A stretch of 35,818 bases of DNA from Acidobacteriota bacterium (lineage in GTDB: Bacteria > Acidobacteriota > Terriglobia > Terriglobales > Acidobacteriaceae): the NCBI GenBank assembly GCA_028872955.1, contig JAGWNX010000034.1, positions 1 to 35,818 on the forward strand, read 5' to 3'. The notes beneath the pieces were generated by a model. It saw only the letters and a program-made list of their open reading frames with translations. It made no database searches and was not told where the DNA came from. A program made the position numbers and the translations under genes. Each line of letters starts with the position of its first letter. Position 1 is the first letter of the stretch. Shown here one piece after another: positions 16,092 through 25,512 of this stretch.

Positions 16092-17965
16092 GCCACTCCC
16101 TCACTTCCTGCAGTAGCCACCTCCGCCTGCGTGTCCTGTACCGCTGGCGCCAGGTCGCGGAACTGCATGGTGTACAGTCGGCGATACGTGCCCGAAAGCT
16201 GCATCAACTCTTCGTGCGAGCCGATCTCTGAGATCGTTCCTGCTTCGATTACGGCGATGCGCGTCGCGTTGCGCACCGTCGAGAGCCGGTGTGCAATCAC
16301 AAAGACCGTGCGGTCGCGCATCAGGTTGCTCAGAGCGGCCTGCACATATTGCTCACTCTCCACATCCAGCGCCGAGGTCGCCTCATCCAGAATCAGAATG
16401 GGCGCGTTCTTCAAAATCGCGCGGGCAATCGCAATACGTTGACGCTCGCCCCCGCTCAACCGTGCACCTTTTTCTCCGATGCGCGTGTCATACCCCTGCG
16501 GCATGCGAAGAATAAAGTCATGCGCCAAGGCCATCTTCGCGGCCTCTTCCACCCTGGCCATCGGCACATCCGGCTGGCCATAGGCGATGTTGTTGCGTAC
16601 GGTGTCGTTGAACAGGACCGTCTCCTGCGTCACTTTGCCGATCTGCGCGCGTAAGGAGGCAATGGTCACATCGCGCACGTCGTGGCCATCAATCAAGATG
16701 CGGCCCTGGTTCACATCAAAGAAGCGCGGAATCAGGTTCACCAGCGAAGACTTGCCGGCACCGCTGGGGCCGACCAAGGCAATCACGTCCCCCGGCGTTA
16801 CTGCCAGGTTGATGTTGTGCAGCACCTGCTTCGGCTCCTCGCCCTCGTTCTGATAGGCAAAGCCGACGTCCTCAAACTGGATACCCTGCGTGAAGCCTTT
16901 CAGCACCAGCGCACGCTTCTTCTCGCGCACATCGTCCTGCGCGTCCATGAAGCGGAAAATCTCCTCACTGGCACCCAGCGCCTGCTGAAAGCTGTTGTAG
17001 AACATCGCCATCTTGCGGACCGGATCGTAGAGCGTGAATACCGCGATCAGGAACGTGATGAACGAGCCCGCCGTCATCTGGTGGTGCTGAATGCGACCAC
17101 GCCCGAAGAGCAACAGCAGCGCAATGCCTACGGAACCCAGCGCATCCATAAGCGGCGAGCTGATGGCCTGTACGCTGACAGACTTCAAGTTGGCACGAAA
17201 CAGCCGCCGGGCCGCCTTGCGGAAGCGGTTCATCTCCCACAGCTCCATGCCAAAGGCCTTCACAATGCGGTTGCCTGTGATGGTCTCGTGCAGGATGTTC
17301 TGAATCTCGGCCAGCTTGTCCTGGCCCTTGCGCGTGGTCTGTCGCACGCCACGGCCAATGCGCCGCGCCGATAAGATCACGACAAAGATAAACAGCACCA
17401 GCACCCACGCCATCTTGCCGCCCACCACGATGACGACGCCCGCTGTGAACAGCAGCGTAAACAACTGCTGCATAAACTCGCTGAGCACGGTGGACATGGC
17501 AAACTGCACGCGCTCAATATCGTTGATGAGCGTGGAGAGCAGAGTGCCGGTGGTGTGCCGCTGAAAGAAGCCTACGGAGCGCCGCAGTACGGCATCGTAC
17601 AGATCATTCCGCAGGTCGGTGATCATGCCGAAGCCAGCGTAGTTCACCAGGTAGGTGCCAAGGTAGTCGCATACGGACTTGACCGCCGCTGAGACCACCA
17701 GCACGTACGCCACGACCGTCCACGCGTTATGAAAGTGATGCGGCACCAGGAAGTGCAGATCCAGGTTGCGATGCAGCCGCTCTACGCGGAAGGCGAGCAC
17801 GTCGCTGGGCGCGGCATCCGGGCTCAGCACATTGTCGAAGATTGGCTTCACCAGCAGGATGCGAAGTGCGGCCATGGCTCCCACCAGGGCCATCAGCACC
17901 ACCGACGCCATCGAGTAGAGCAGATAGGGCCGCACGTACAGCAGCAGCCGCCACAGGCGCCTCAA
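16088..17965 (-). CDS. MsbA-type ABC exporter (lipid A flippase candidate)
   Basis: The protein has 625 residues from a TTG at 17965, chosen because GGGAG lies 7 nt before it; the in-frame GTG two codons earlier is only 1 nt from that site. The N-terminal half is an exporter transmembrane domain (first segments about 16-45 and 82-100, then pairs near 160-200 and 270-312). The ATPase has Walker A GPSGAGKS (399-406), a Q-loop in GKVTQETVLF, signature LSGGE (503-507) and Walker B ILILDE (523-528). As a half-transporter it should act as a homodimer. By family and by the lptCA/lptB context it probably flips lipid A-core, but MsbA-like exporters also move drugs and other lipids. It overlaps yicC by 4 nt. 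Confidence 0.88.
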   Translation of the reverse strand: MRRLWRLLLYVRPYLLYSMASVVLMALVGAMAALRILLVKPIFDNVLSPDAAPSDVLAFRVERLHRNLDLHFLVPHHFHNAWTVVAYVLVVSAAVKSVCDYLGTYLVNYAGFGMITDLRNDLYDAVLRRSVGFFQRHTTGTLLSTLINDIERVQFAMSTVLSEFMQQLFTLLFTAGVVIVVGGKMAWVLVLFIFVVILSARRIGRGVRQTTRKGQDKLAEIQNILHETITGNRIVKAFGMELWEMNRFRKAARRLFRANLKSVSVQAISSPLMDALGSVGIALLLLFGRGRIQHHQMTAGSFITFLIAVFTLYDPVRKMAMFYNSFQQALGASEEIFRFMDAQDDVREKKRALVLKGFTQGIQFEDVGFAYQNEGEEPKQVLHNINLAVTPGDVIALVGPSGAGKSSLVNLIPRFFDVNQGRILIDGHDVRDVTIASLRAQIGKVTQETVLFNDTVRNNIAYGQPDVPMARVEEAAKMALAHDFILRMPQGYDTRIGEKGARLSGGERQRIAIARAILKNAPILILDEATSALDVESEQYVQAALSNLMRDRTVFVIAHRLSTVRNATRIAVIEAGTISEIGSHEELMQLSGTYRRLYTMQFRDLAPAVQDTQAEVATAGSEGVA

Positions 17966-17972
17966 GCACACA

Positions 17973-17977
17973 CTCCC
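17973..17977 (-). promoter_or_regulatory. Ribosome binding site that decides a TTG start for the ABC exporter
   Basis: GGGAG on the minus strand, 7 nt before TTG at 17965. The competing GTG at 17971 would leave a spacing of only 1 nt. Confidence 0.55.
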
Positions 17978-18055
17978 GGCATCTCGTAGCTCCTCTGGTC
18001 TATCCCGCCTGACATGGCCCTATTCTAGTGCGTTTTGCGCAGTGCATGGGCCAGC

Positions 18056-18961
18056 CTAGCGCGGCATATCGCGGTGCGCGGCCTTCACCCGGTAGCCTGC
18101 CGCCGCCAGCCGCTTCTTCATCTCTTCGGCCAGAAACACGCTGCGGTGCTGCCCGCCTGTACAGCCAAAGGCCACCGTCAGATAACTCTTGCCTTCCTTG
18201 ATGTAGTGCGGCAGCAGAAAAGTCAGCATCTCCGTAGCCTTGTCCAGAAACTCCTGCGTCTGCGGAAAGTCCCGCACATACTTCGCCACACGAGGGTGCC
18301 GCCCGGTCAACTTGCGGAACTCCGGGACAAAGTGTGGATTCGGCAAAAAGCGCACGTCGAAGACGAGATCCGCATCCGACGGCACACCGTTCTTGAAGCC
18401 GAAGCTGATGGTCGAGATGGTGAGTGCGCGGTCCTGCTCGTCGCGCTCGAACAGACTCTGCACATGCGCACGCAGCTCATGCACGTTGAACTTGGTGGTA
18501 TCCAGCACGATGTCTGCGACATTGCGGATTGGATCCAGCCGCTTGCGCTCGGCACGGATCGAACGCAGCACCGTATCGCTGCGCCCCATCGGATGCGGCC
18601 GGCGCGTCTCGCTGAAGCGGCGGACCAGCGCATCGTCACTCGCCTCCAGAAACACCACCCGCGTCGGCAAGGCTCTGCGAATCTTCTTCAGGATGGCAGG
18701 AAAGTCGTCGAGCCGCATGCCCTCGCGCACGTCCACCACCAGCGCAGCTCGCCGGTTCTCCTTGGACTGCTGCACCAGTTCGGCAAAGCGAGGCACCAGG
18801 TCCAGCGGCAGATTGTCTACCGCGTAGTAGCCCAGGTCCTCAAATGCCTTGAGTGCCGAGAGCTTGCCCGAACCGGACATTCCGGTCAGAATGACCAGCT
18901 CTGCAGGATGCACCAACGTACGCTTTGCCGCCGACTTTCTCTTTGCTGGTTTCCCTGGCAT
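18056..18961 (-). CDS. rapZ: RapZ/YvcJ family nucleotide-binding adapter
   Basis: The protein has 301 residues. A basic N-terminal tail (about 1-17) precedes the P-loop GMSGSGKLS (27-35), then ALKAFEDLGYYAVDNLP. The middle carries VVDVREG and FLEASDDALVRRFSETRRPHP. The C-terminal domain has NPHFVPEFRKLTGRHP and FGCTGGQHRSV. In E. coli RapZ binds the sRNA GlmZ and guides RNase E, linking to GlmS and aminosugar supply for LPS and peptidoglycan; in other bacteria the role is less clear. The residue after the P-loop lysine is Leu, with the Ser shifted by one. It follows hpf by 55 nt, in the rpoN cluster. Confidence 0.95.
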   Translation of the reverse strand: MPGKPAKRKSAAKRTLVHPAELVILTGMSGSGKLSALKAFEDLGYYAVDNLPLDLVPRFAELVQQSKENRRAALVVDVREGMRLDDFPAILKKIRRALPTRVVFLEASDDALVRRFSETRRPHPMGRSDTVLRSIRAERKRLDPIRNVADIVLDTTKFNVHELRAHVQSLFERDEQDRALTISTISFGFKNGVPSDADLVFDVRFLPNPHFVPEFRKLTGRHPRVAKYVRDFPQTQEFLDKATEMLTFLLPHYIKEGKSYLTVAFGCTGGQHRSVFLAEEMKKRLAAAGYRVKAAHRDMPR

Positions 18962-19016
18962 GAACCAAATCCTAGCATCGCCGCCTTACGCTGCAGCGGC
19001 AAATTTGTTGATCGAT

Positions 19017-19637
19017 CTACGGAACCTCGATCAGCTCCATCTTTCCGTCGCGCTTGCGGTGCAGCACCAGTGCCTGCCCCTCGTAGTTACGGAAGACGAA
19101 GACCTCGCGGTCACGGAACTCCGCCTCTTTGACGGCCTCCTCCAGAGACATGGGCCGCAGCGCCACAGCATCACGGCTACGCACCACATGCGGCTCCGGC
19201 TGCGCGGTCCGCGAGGGGAACGAGTGCACCACCACGGGCATCGGCTTGCGCGAGACGGCGCTTCGCCGCGCCGCCACCGCTGGCGAGCGGGGCGCTTCTG
19301 CAGCGGCTGGCAGCACCTCCACACCCGCCTCTTCGGCATGGGCGTGGCGCTTCACAGTTGTGCGCTTCTTGGTGTGGCGAATCGCCTGTTGCTCGATCTT
19401 GCGCAGGGTCGCATGCAGGGCAGGCTCCACCTCAGGCGCCTCCGAGCTGGCGACAAAGCCGCGCGAACGCGACTTGACGGAGATCTCCACCATCCTGCGA
19501 TTCTTCTCTGCCACCACAATCACGTGAGCGCTACACCCGGCGCCGAGCAGCTTGCCAATCGGGTCCAGCCCCTCAGCAATGCGCTGCTGCAGGCGCTTGC
19601 CCACCACCAGTTTTCTGCCTGTGTACTCGATCTTCAT
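19017..19637 (-). CDS. hpf: Long ribosome hibernation promoting factor
   Basis: The protein has 206 residues from the ATG at 19637 (MKIEYTGRKLVV), with GGGAGG 7 nt upstream; the frame is open 16 codons further but without family similarity. The N-terminal ~100 residues form the HPF/YfiA ribosome-binding domain. A Pro/Ala/Arg-rich linker with many His/Lys follows. The C-terminal ~45 residues (MSLEEAVKEAEFRDREVFVFRN, ending KMELIEVP) are the dimerisation domain found only in long HPF. By family knowledge it pairs 70S ribosomes into inactive 100S particles. It lies 37 nt after rpoN, as in many Gram-negatives. Confidence 0.93.
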   Translation of the reverse strand: MKIEYTGRKLVVGKRLQQRIAEGLDPIGKLLGAGCSAHVIVVAEKNRRMVEISVKSRSRGFVASSEAPEVEPALHATLRKIEQQAIRHTKKRTTVKRHAHAEEAGVEVLPAAAEAPRSPAVAARRSAVSRKPMPVVVHSFPSRTAQPEPHVVRSRDAVALRPMSLEEAVKEAEFRDREVFVFRNYEGQALVLHRKRDGKMELIEVP

Positions 19638-19674
19638 GCCAGAGCCTCCCAGAACCATACCGCAGATACGGTCA

Positions 19675-21357
19675 TCAGCGTACACGGCGCTGGTGGGTAC
19701 TGGGAATCTGCATCTCTTCGCGATACTTGGCGACCGTCCTGCGCGTCACCTGAATCCCCTGTCGCTGCAGCTCGGCTGCCAGCTGGTCGTCGGTCAGCGG
19801 CTTGCGGCTGTCCTCGTCTTCGATCAGCTTCTTCACCTTGCGCTTCAGCACCACCAGCGGCAGATCGCCACCCTCAGGGCCGTTGACTCCCTCTGAGAAG
19901 AAGAAGCGCAGCTCCAGCACGCCCTGCGGCGTGTGCACGTACTTGTTGGCCACCGCGCGGCTGACCGTCGAGGGATGCACACCGATCTCCTCGGCGACCT
20001 CTTTGATCATCATCGGCTTCAGCGCCTCGACGCCATACTCCAGAAACTCCTGCTGGCGGCGGACAATCACGTCGCAGGTCCGGACAATCGTGTTCTTGCG
20101 CTGCTCAATGTTGCGCAGCAGCTGGATCGCCGATTTATACCGCTCCTTGACGTAGTCCTTCACCTCACGCTCGGTGTCCTTCTCGCGCAACATCTTGCGA
20201 TAGCTGCTGTTCAGCCGCAACGTGGGCAGGTCCTCTTCATTCATCACCACAATCCACTTGTCGTCGCGCTTCACAAACGCGACGTCAGGCTCAATCAGGC
20301 GCGTCTCACTCTCGTTGTAGCGCTGGCCCGGACGGGGGTCCAGGGTACGGATGAACTCCACCGCGGCCTGCACCTCATCGGCAGGCCTGCCACAGGCCCG
20401 CGTCAGCTCACGCATATCCTTCTTCTGCAGCAGGTGCAGGCAGTTCTCCACAATGGACGCCGATAGGTCAAAGACGCCGCCCTGCGCTGGCTGGTTCGGG
20501 CTGCGACGGCGCAGCACCAGCGCCGCTTCCTTCCTTTGCGCACGAATCTGCAGCAGCAGGCACTCGCGCAGATCTCTTGCACCAACCCCTACGGGGTCCA
20601 GCGAGCTTACCAACTCGCGAGCCTTGGCGATGACCTGCAGCGCAGCAGAGACTGCAGCCTCCGCCTCGTCGCTCTCAGACACCTCGGATGCAGCGGCCGC
20701 AGCCAGATCCAATCCCGTCGACTTCAGCCCCGCCGCGTCCACTTCGTCCGAGTCCTCAACCCACGGTGCCATGCGGTTGCGCATGCCTCGTTCAAAGGGG
20801 ATCGGCTCGGTGCGCTGCTGTGCGCGAGCTGCCAGCCAGGCCTGCGCCAGCTCCTGATCGGTAGCCGTCAGGTAACCATTACTGTCCAGGTTGCCCACAA
20901 TCAGCTCGGTCGCCAGCTTGAGTTCGGCGGTCAGCTTCAGCGATCCGAGTTGCCAGGCCAGATGGTCGGCAAGCGTACCCGGCTGCGACAGAAAGTGCTC
21001 AAACGAGGGCTTGTCGAACTCCTCGAAGTTCGAGGACGCCGTCTTGTAGCCGGGGTCCAGATAATCCTGAAAGTAACTTCCGAAGTCGATCTCGTCGAAG
21101 GGGTCCTTCTCCGCTTTGGACTCGCTGACCAGATCCTCGGCCGCTCGTTCGCGGTCGCCCTCCAGCCCGGCCCGCTCGTCCAAGCTGATGCCGGACTCCT
21201 CCAGCTCTTCGAGAACGGGATTCTCGACCACCTCGGAGTTGATCATCTCCTTCAGCTCAAGCTTGTTCAGCGCCAGCACGCTGACCATCTGCACCAGCCC
21301 CGGCGTAAGCACCTGGCGCTGGGAGACCTTTACATTCAGCTTGGGTTGAAGCAGCAC
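19675..21357 (-). CDS. rpoN: RNA polymerase sigma-54 factor
   Basis: The protein has 560 residues from a GTG at 21357 with GGGAAGG about 6 nt upstream. Region I is present at the N-terminus (VSQRQVLTPGLVQMVSVLAL and the acidic stretch after it), then a long acidic region II. The core-binding domain has LDPVGVGARDLRECL and LDPRPGQRYNESET. The DNA-binding part has the HTH with HPSTVSRAVANKYV and the RpoN box RRTVAKYRE (539-547). It directs polymerase to -24/-12 promoters and needs AAA+ activators, none of which is in this window. It follows lptB by 218 nt. Confidence 0.97.
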   Translation of the reverse strand: MLLQPKLNVKVSQRQVLTPGLVQMVSVLALNKLELKEMINSEVVENPVLEELEESGISLDERAGLEGDRERAAEDLVSESKAEKDPFDEIDFGSYFQDYLDPGYKTASSNFEEFDKPSFEHFLSQPGTLADHLAWQLGSLKLTAELKLATELIVGNLDSNGYLTATDQELAQAWLAARAQQRTEPIPFERGMRNRMAPWVEDSDEVDAAGLKSTGLDLAAAAASEVSESDEAEAAVSAALQVIAKARELVSSLDPVGVGARDLRECLLLQIRAQRKEAALVLRRRSPNQPAQGGVFDLSASIVENCLHLLQKKDMRELTRACGRPADEVQAAVEFIRTLDPRPGQRYNESETRLIEPDVAFVKRDDKWIVVMNEEDLPTLRLNSSYRKMLREKDTEREVKDYVKERYKSAIQLLRNIEQRKNTIVRTCDVIVRRQQEFLEYGVEALKPMMIKEVAEEIGVHPSTVSRAVANKYVHTPQGVLELRFFFSEGVNGPEGGDLPLVVLKRKVKKLIEDEDSRKPLTDDQLAAELQRQGIQVTRRTVAKYREEMQIPSTHQRRVR

Positions 21358-21575
21358 GTCGTTACCTTCCCGATCTGCCGGCTGGGAAAAAATAGCCGGG
21401 ATACAGCTGTTTGGTGCCTGTCGTGCTTAACGAGTGCAGACCGGAACCAACAGACCAGCACTTAAAGTCTACACAACAGGGCTCTGATGGCTGTAAGTCT
21501 AACGCCATCTATGCCAAACGGGACTGCACCGAGGTACCAACCCGGGGTACAACAGAAGTTGTACCGGCAGGGTTG
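21358..21575 (-). promoter_or_regulatory. rpoN leader / lptB-rpoN gap with two hairpins
   Basis: On either strand GGTACAAC (21546-21553) pairs perfectly with GTTGTACC (21558-21565) around a 4-nt loop, 10 nt past the lptB stop. GATGGC (21486-21491) pairs with GCCATC (21504-21509) around 12 nt. Neither has a T tract. I see no clear -24/-12 or -35/-10 promoter. The gap is the longest inside the cluster, so it may carry attenuation or an internal promoter (inference). Confidence 0.4.
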
Positions 21576-22304
21576 CTACTCCAGAGTGAACTTCTCGCCG
21601 AGGTAGACGCGCCGTACTTCCGGGTCGCGGCCCAGCTCGCGCGGCGTGCCCGACCGGAAGATGCGCCCCTCGTTGACGATGTAGGCGCGGTCGGTGACCG
21701 AGAGGGTCTCCGGCACGTTGTGGTCCGTAATCAGCACCCCGATGCCGCTCTTCTTCAGGCCGAAGATGATCTCCTGCAGGTCCAGCACGGCAATCGGATC
21801 GATCCCGGAGAAGGGCTCGTCCAGCAGGATGAAGGTGGGTTCAATCGCCAGGCAGCGTGCGATCTCCACCCGGCGCCGCTCGCCGCCGCTCAACGCATAG
21901 CCCTGCGTCTTGCGCACGTGGCCCAGGTTCAGCTGCTCAATCAGCCGCTCGGTGCGGATACGGCGGTTCTCCCAGCTCAGGTCCTGGGCCTCCAGCACCG
22001 CCAGAATGTTGTCCTCCACGCTCAGCTTGCGGAAGATGGAGGGCTCCTGCGGCAGGTAGCTGATGCCGTAGTTGCGCGCCCGCAGATACATGGGCAGACG
22101 CGTAATGTCGTGGCCATCCACCAGCACGCGCCCGGCGTCTGGACGGACCAGGCCCACGATGATGTAGAACGAGGTCGTCTTGCCGGCTCCGTTGGGGCCC
22201 AGCATGCCCACCACCTCGCCCTGCTGAATGGTGACGCTGATGCCCCGCACGACCTCGCGGCCTGCGTACGACTTGCCAATTCCATCCGTGGACAGCGTCT
22301 TCAT
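21576..22304 (-). CDS. lptB: LPS export ABC ATPase LptB
   Basis: The protein has 242 residues. Walker A GPNGAGKT (36-43), Q-loop PQEPSIF (Q86), signature LSGGE (138-142), Walker B FILLDEP (158-164) and switch histidine H195 in ITDHNV are all present. [21 protein letters not shown] and [18 protein letters not shown] are typical of LptB rather than general ABC ATPases. It powers LPS extraction from the inner membrane together with LptF/LptG, which are not in this window. It begins 2 nt after the stop of the fused lptC-lptA gene, so translation is surely linked. Confidence 0.96.
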   Translation of the reverse strand: MKTLSTDGIGKSYAGREVVRGISVTIQQGEVVGMLGPNGAGKTTSFYIIVGLVRPDAGRVLVDGHDITRLPMYLRARNYGISYLPQEPSIFRKLSVEDNILAVLEAQDLSWENRRIRTERLIEQLNLGHVRKTQGYALSGGERRRVEIARCLAIEPTFILLDEPFSGIDPIAVLDLQEIIFGLKKSGIGVLITDHNVPETLSVTDRAYIVNEGRIFRSGTPRELGRDPEVRRVYLGEKFTLE

Positions 22305-22306
22305 CG

Positions 22307-24781
22307 TTATGGCTTCACCTGAATCTCGGTCCTGACCCGCTGACCGTCGGCCGCCGCCTGACCGCCAGAGACCGTCACTTCATTATCACCTGCGTGGAAG
22401 CGAATCACGCTGCCGGTAATCGAGCCCTGCACGGCATCCACCACGCGCGGCGGCGCACCCTGCGTACCGGTCAGCACAAAGCTGCCGTCTGGCGCGGTGT
22501 ACTCCAGGCGCGAGCCCGTGCCCCGTCGGCCGGGCTGCTCCAGCACCACGCCGCCCAGCGCTACGGCACGCTCCACGCCGCTGCCAGGGGTGACGGTCGG
22601 CGCATGGGCCTGTGCCCCGGGGCTGGCGGTCTGGTGCAGGTAGATGTCGACTCGGTCCGCCGTCATGCGGCCATCGGCGCTCTCCAGCACAGCGCCGCCG
22701 GTAAATGACGCCTCCGCGCCCTGGTCGCTGTAGACCAGCATGCGACTGGAGACCCGCAACGTGCCCCGCCGTGCCATGCCACCCGGAGCGGCCGCGCCAC
22801 CATGAGCCTCGCCCGCGCTGACGAAGACGGCATGCACTGGACGAGGGCCGTCCTCTGCCTGGCCGCGAGCCACCATGTGCCTCTGCCGCTGGTCCATCAC
22901 CAGCACAGGAGCCTCCACCTCCATGCCCCCCTGCCATAGTCGAGCCAGGGTGTGGGGCGCTGCCTCAAACTGCATCACTCCTGTCGCGTGCGTCATCCGT
23001 GCCCGGGCAGCCAGGACGTGTACGGAGCCCCCCGCTGCATTGTCGGCAACGTAGCTGGCCTTGACCGTGCCTTCGGCCTCGGCGTCTCCGCTGCTGCGAT
23101 GCATGACCATGCGATCCGCCCATAGCATATCGCCGCCCTCGCGCAACAGCACGTCGCCGCGCAGCGTCACCGCCTGGGTGCTTCCGTCGTACTGGGCGCT
23201 CATGGCCGTGGCGTGCTGGTCGGCCTGGCCCGCTGCGGCCGCTGGGTCGTGCCGAGTCACCTCCACGTGGCCCTGCTGGGTCGCGCTCACCAGTTCATCG
23301 CCCACAGCCTCGGGTGTGGCGGCAGAGGCCCGCCCGGACACCGCATGAGGCCCAGGCTCGCGATGCACCGCGGCGACGCGGAAGAGCGCATCCAGCGAAT
23401 CGCCCGTACTGGTCTGGATCACACCCGTTGCCGCCTGCTGCTGCACTGCGGTGTTGCCCGTCGCCTGCAGCGTGTGCAGGTGGTCCTGCCCGGCACCGGC
23501 GACAAAGCTCGCGGTCACCACGTCTCCGCGCAGCGTCTGGATCATCGCGCGCCCCTGCCCGGCCCGGTTCGTTGCCGGTGGCGGTTGCGTGGCGGTCAGC
23601 AGTGCGTCGCCCTCAGCTCTGGCTGTGTGCAGGTGCGTGTGCCGCTCCGCGTCCGTAGCCAGGCCAAGCACCACGCGACGGGCGCGCAGGTCACGCTCGC
23701 TCCAACCTCGGCTGGGCGGACCGGGCATTGCCACGCGCTCAGCCAGGTGTCCGTTCCCCTCCAGCACCACCTGCTGCGCCGTGCCGTTCGGGTCAAAGGC
23801 TACGGTCGCCGTGTCGGACTCGCCGTGCAGCGTGCGCTCCGGCGTCTCCTGCACCAGCATCACGTTGCCGCGCAGCATCGCCCGGCGGGGCTGGTTGTCT
23901 TCACTTACCGCCACCTCGCCTGCGGCGGCAGTCACCACGGCACCATCGGGCTGCGTGATCTTTACCCCGCCTACGGCCTGCACAGACTCCACGGTGCCGT
24001 CGCGCCGCAGCCGCACCTCGGCCTGCTCCGTCTCCAGCCGACGCCTGGCCTGGTCGCGTCCCAGCTCACCTTGCACGTGCGTCAGCTTCAGGTCATCGGT
24101 TACGCGGCTCATCTCAGCGTGGCTGGCAGTCATCCATAACGGCTGCCCTGCCTGCAGACCCTCCACGTGGACCTGCGAGCTCAGCACCAGGCGACCGGTG
24201 TCCGTGTCATACTCCGCACCGGTGGCGTGGCCCCGCAGACCGCGATACACAAAGTCCAGCGGCTTCTCCGTTGCCGCTACACCCAGCTTGCGCAGAAAGA
24301 TCAGCCCGCTGGTGGTGACGTGCACCACGGCGTGGTCGTTGTCGCCATGGTCAGCACCCGCCTCACCGCTGCTCTGCGGCGCCTGCAGGTCGATATGCAC
24401 CTCGCCGTCGGCGCGCACGGTATCGGCCTTCTCGTCATACTCAAACTCGTTGCCGTAGATGCGGTCGTTGCGTTGTGCCGCGCCCTGCTGCCCGCCCTGA
24501 CCGTAGAGCGTAATACCCACATCGTGCAGGGTGGTGTTGCCATCTTTGTGCTGCACGGCCTTGGCCGCGTGAATGGTGAACACCGTGCGGCCGCCCACGG
24601 TCTGCGAGTAGGTATAGCCGTCGGCCTCACGCTCAATGTTCGCGCCCAGCCGTCCCGGCAGGTCCTTCAACTGGCGATGCGCGCGCAGGTGAGCGACGCC
24701 CACAAACGCCACAATCATGGCTACCAGCAGCCCACCGGCCACCAGCAGCGAAGCACTTAACGTCTTGACCGAGATGCGCAT
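22307..24781 (-). CDS. LptC-LptA fusion, expanded OstA-type periplasmic LPS bridge protein
   Basis: The protein has 824 residues. One membrane anchor lies at about 9-31. Residues about 45-180 resemble LptC ([39 protein letters not shown], in two parts, and [21 protein letters not shown]). The rest is a long chain of LptA/OstA-like beta-jellyroll phrases of the type [35 protein letters not shown] and [11 protein letters not shown]. It ends in a canonical LptA tail ([17 protein letters not shown], then [22 protein letters not shown]). E. coli LptC and LptA are each about 190 residues, so this is more than twice their sum. By family knowledge it carries LPS from LptB2FG across the periplasm to LptD. 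It overlaps nothing and is 2 nt from lptB. Confidence 0.87.
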   Translation of the reverse strand: MRISVKTLSASLLVAGGLLVAMIVAFVGVAHLRAHRQLKDLPGRLGANIEREADGYTYSQTVGGRTVFTIHAAKAVQHKDGNTTLHDVGITLYGQGGQQGAAQRNDRIYGNEFEYDEKADTVRADGEVHIDLQAPQSSGEAGADHGDNDHAVVHVTTSGLIFLRKLGVAATEKPLDFVYRGLRGHATGAEYDTDTGRLVLSSQVHVEGLQAGQPLWMTASHAEMSRVTDDLKLTHVQGELGRDQARRRLETEQAEVRLRRDGTVESVQAVGGVKITQPDGAVVTAAAGEVAVSEDNQPRRAMLRGNVMLVQETPERTLHGESDTATVAFDPNGTAQQVVLEGNGHLAERVAMPGPPSRGWSERDLRARRVVLGLATDAERHTHLHTARAEGDALLTATQPPPATNRAGQGRAMIQTLRGDVVTASFVAGAGQDHLHTLQATGNTAVQQQAATGVIQTSTGDSLDALFRVAAVHREPGPHAVSGRASAATPEAVGDELVSATQQGHVEVTRHDPAAAAGQADQHATAMSAQYDGSTQAVTLRGDVLLREGGDMLWADRMVMHRSSGDAEAEGTVKASYVADNAAGGSVHVLAARARMTHATGVMQFEAAPHTLARLWQGGMEVEAPVLVMDQRQRHMVARGQAEDGPRPVHAVFVSAGEAHGGAAAPGGMARRGTLRVSSRMLVYSDQGAEASFTGGAVLESADGRMTADRVDIYLHQTASPGAQAHAPTVTPGSGVERAVALGGVVLEQPGRRGTGSRLEYTAPDGSFVLTGTQGAPPRVVDAVQGSITGSVIRFHAGDNEVTVSGGQAAADGQRVRTEIQVKP

Positions 24782-24849
24782 TCGTTCGCCACAGTCATTT
24801 TCTCATCCCTTGCCGCAGCCCGCGCACCCGCAGCCACTACACTGGAGGT

Positions 24850-25512
24850 ATGGCCGATCAGCTTTACCTCAGCCTCTGGTTTCCCAACTTCCGCTTCAAC
24901 GCCCTGCCCGGCACGATGGTCACGGTGCTGCGCCAGTTCGCCGCCATCAGCGGCGAGAAGCGCGTTGCAGCAGCGACCGTCTACCCCATCAGCTTTGCCG
25001 AGGCACCTACCTACCAGCGCATCTTCGTCAACGACGAGCGCGCCGCCGAGAGTCGTGACACCGAAGCCGCCATCATTGAGAACGCAGTCGCCGAGGCCAC
25101 CGAGCAACTGCACGAGGACATGGCCTACGAGTTCGAGATGCGGTGGAAACTCTGGCAGCAGGAGCCTGCGGGCGCGGGCCTGGACCCGCTGTGGAAGCTG
25201 GTGCCTGCCACCGTGCGCATCCTTGGCTTCGGCCCGGAGTTCGACGAGGCGTCGTTTGACCAGAACGGCCACATCCGCGTGGACTTCGGCCTGGACACGC
25301 CCTGGGTGCAGGACGCCATCGAGCTGCCGGAAGACGCAGACGCCGAGGCGGCAGAGCTGGCCCAGCAGCGCCTGCAGCAGAACGTCGAGAAGCTGCTCGC
25401 CTTCACACTCTCCGTCGAGAAGCACTGCGGCATCTCCGGCCGCCTGCTCTGGACCGAGTCCGGTGAGCCACTGGCCGAGAAACTGATCGCCCAGCTACAA
25501 CGCCTGACCTAA
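24850..25512 (+). CDS. Unrecognised acidic cytoplasmic protein
   Basis: The protein has 220 residues and I do not recognise it. It has no signal peptide or membrane segment. The N-terminal part (LYLSLWFPNFRF) is hydrophobic and aromatic; the middle is rich in Glu/Asp/Ala and probably helical (about 70-100 and 160-190). It contains three cysteine-poor stretches and one lone Cys near 198. Codon use and GC match the neighbours, and the frame is clean, so it is probably a real gene. GGAGG sits only 1 nt before the ATG, closer than usual, and TACACT lies 7-12 nt upstream, so a leaderless or near-leaderless transcript is possible. It diverges from lptCA. Its TAA overlaps the glyS stop codon. Confidence 0.75.
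   Translation: MADQLYLSLWFPNFRFNALPGTMVTVLRQFAAISGEKRVAAATVYPISFAEAPTYQRIFVNDERAAESRDTEAAIIENAVAEATEQLHEDMAYEFEMRWKLWQQEPAGAGLDPLWKLVPATVRILGFGPEFDEASFDQNGHIRVDFGLDTPWVQDAIELPEDADAEAAELAQQRLQQNVEKLLAFTLSVEKHCGISGRLLWTESGEPLAEKLIAQLQRLT

Noticed and set aside
21500..21535. Sigma-54 promoter in the rpoN leader
   Set aside because: A TGGCAT..GGCG arrangement is present but the GG-GC spacing is 8 instead of 10, so it does not fit a -24/-12 element.
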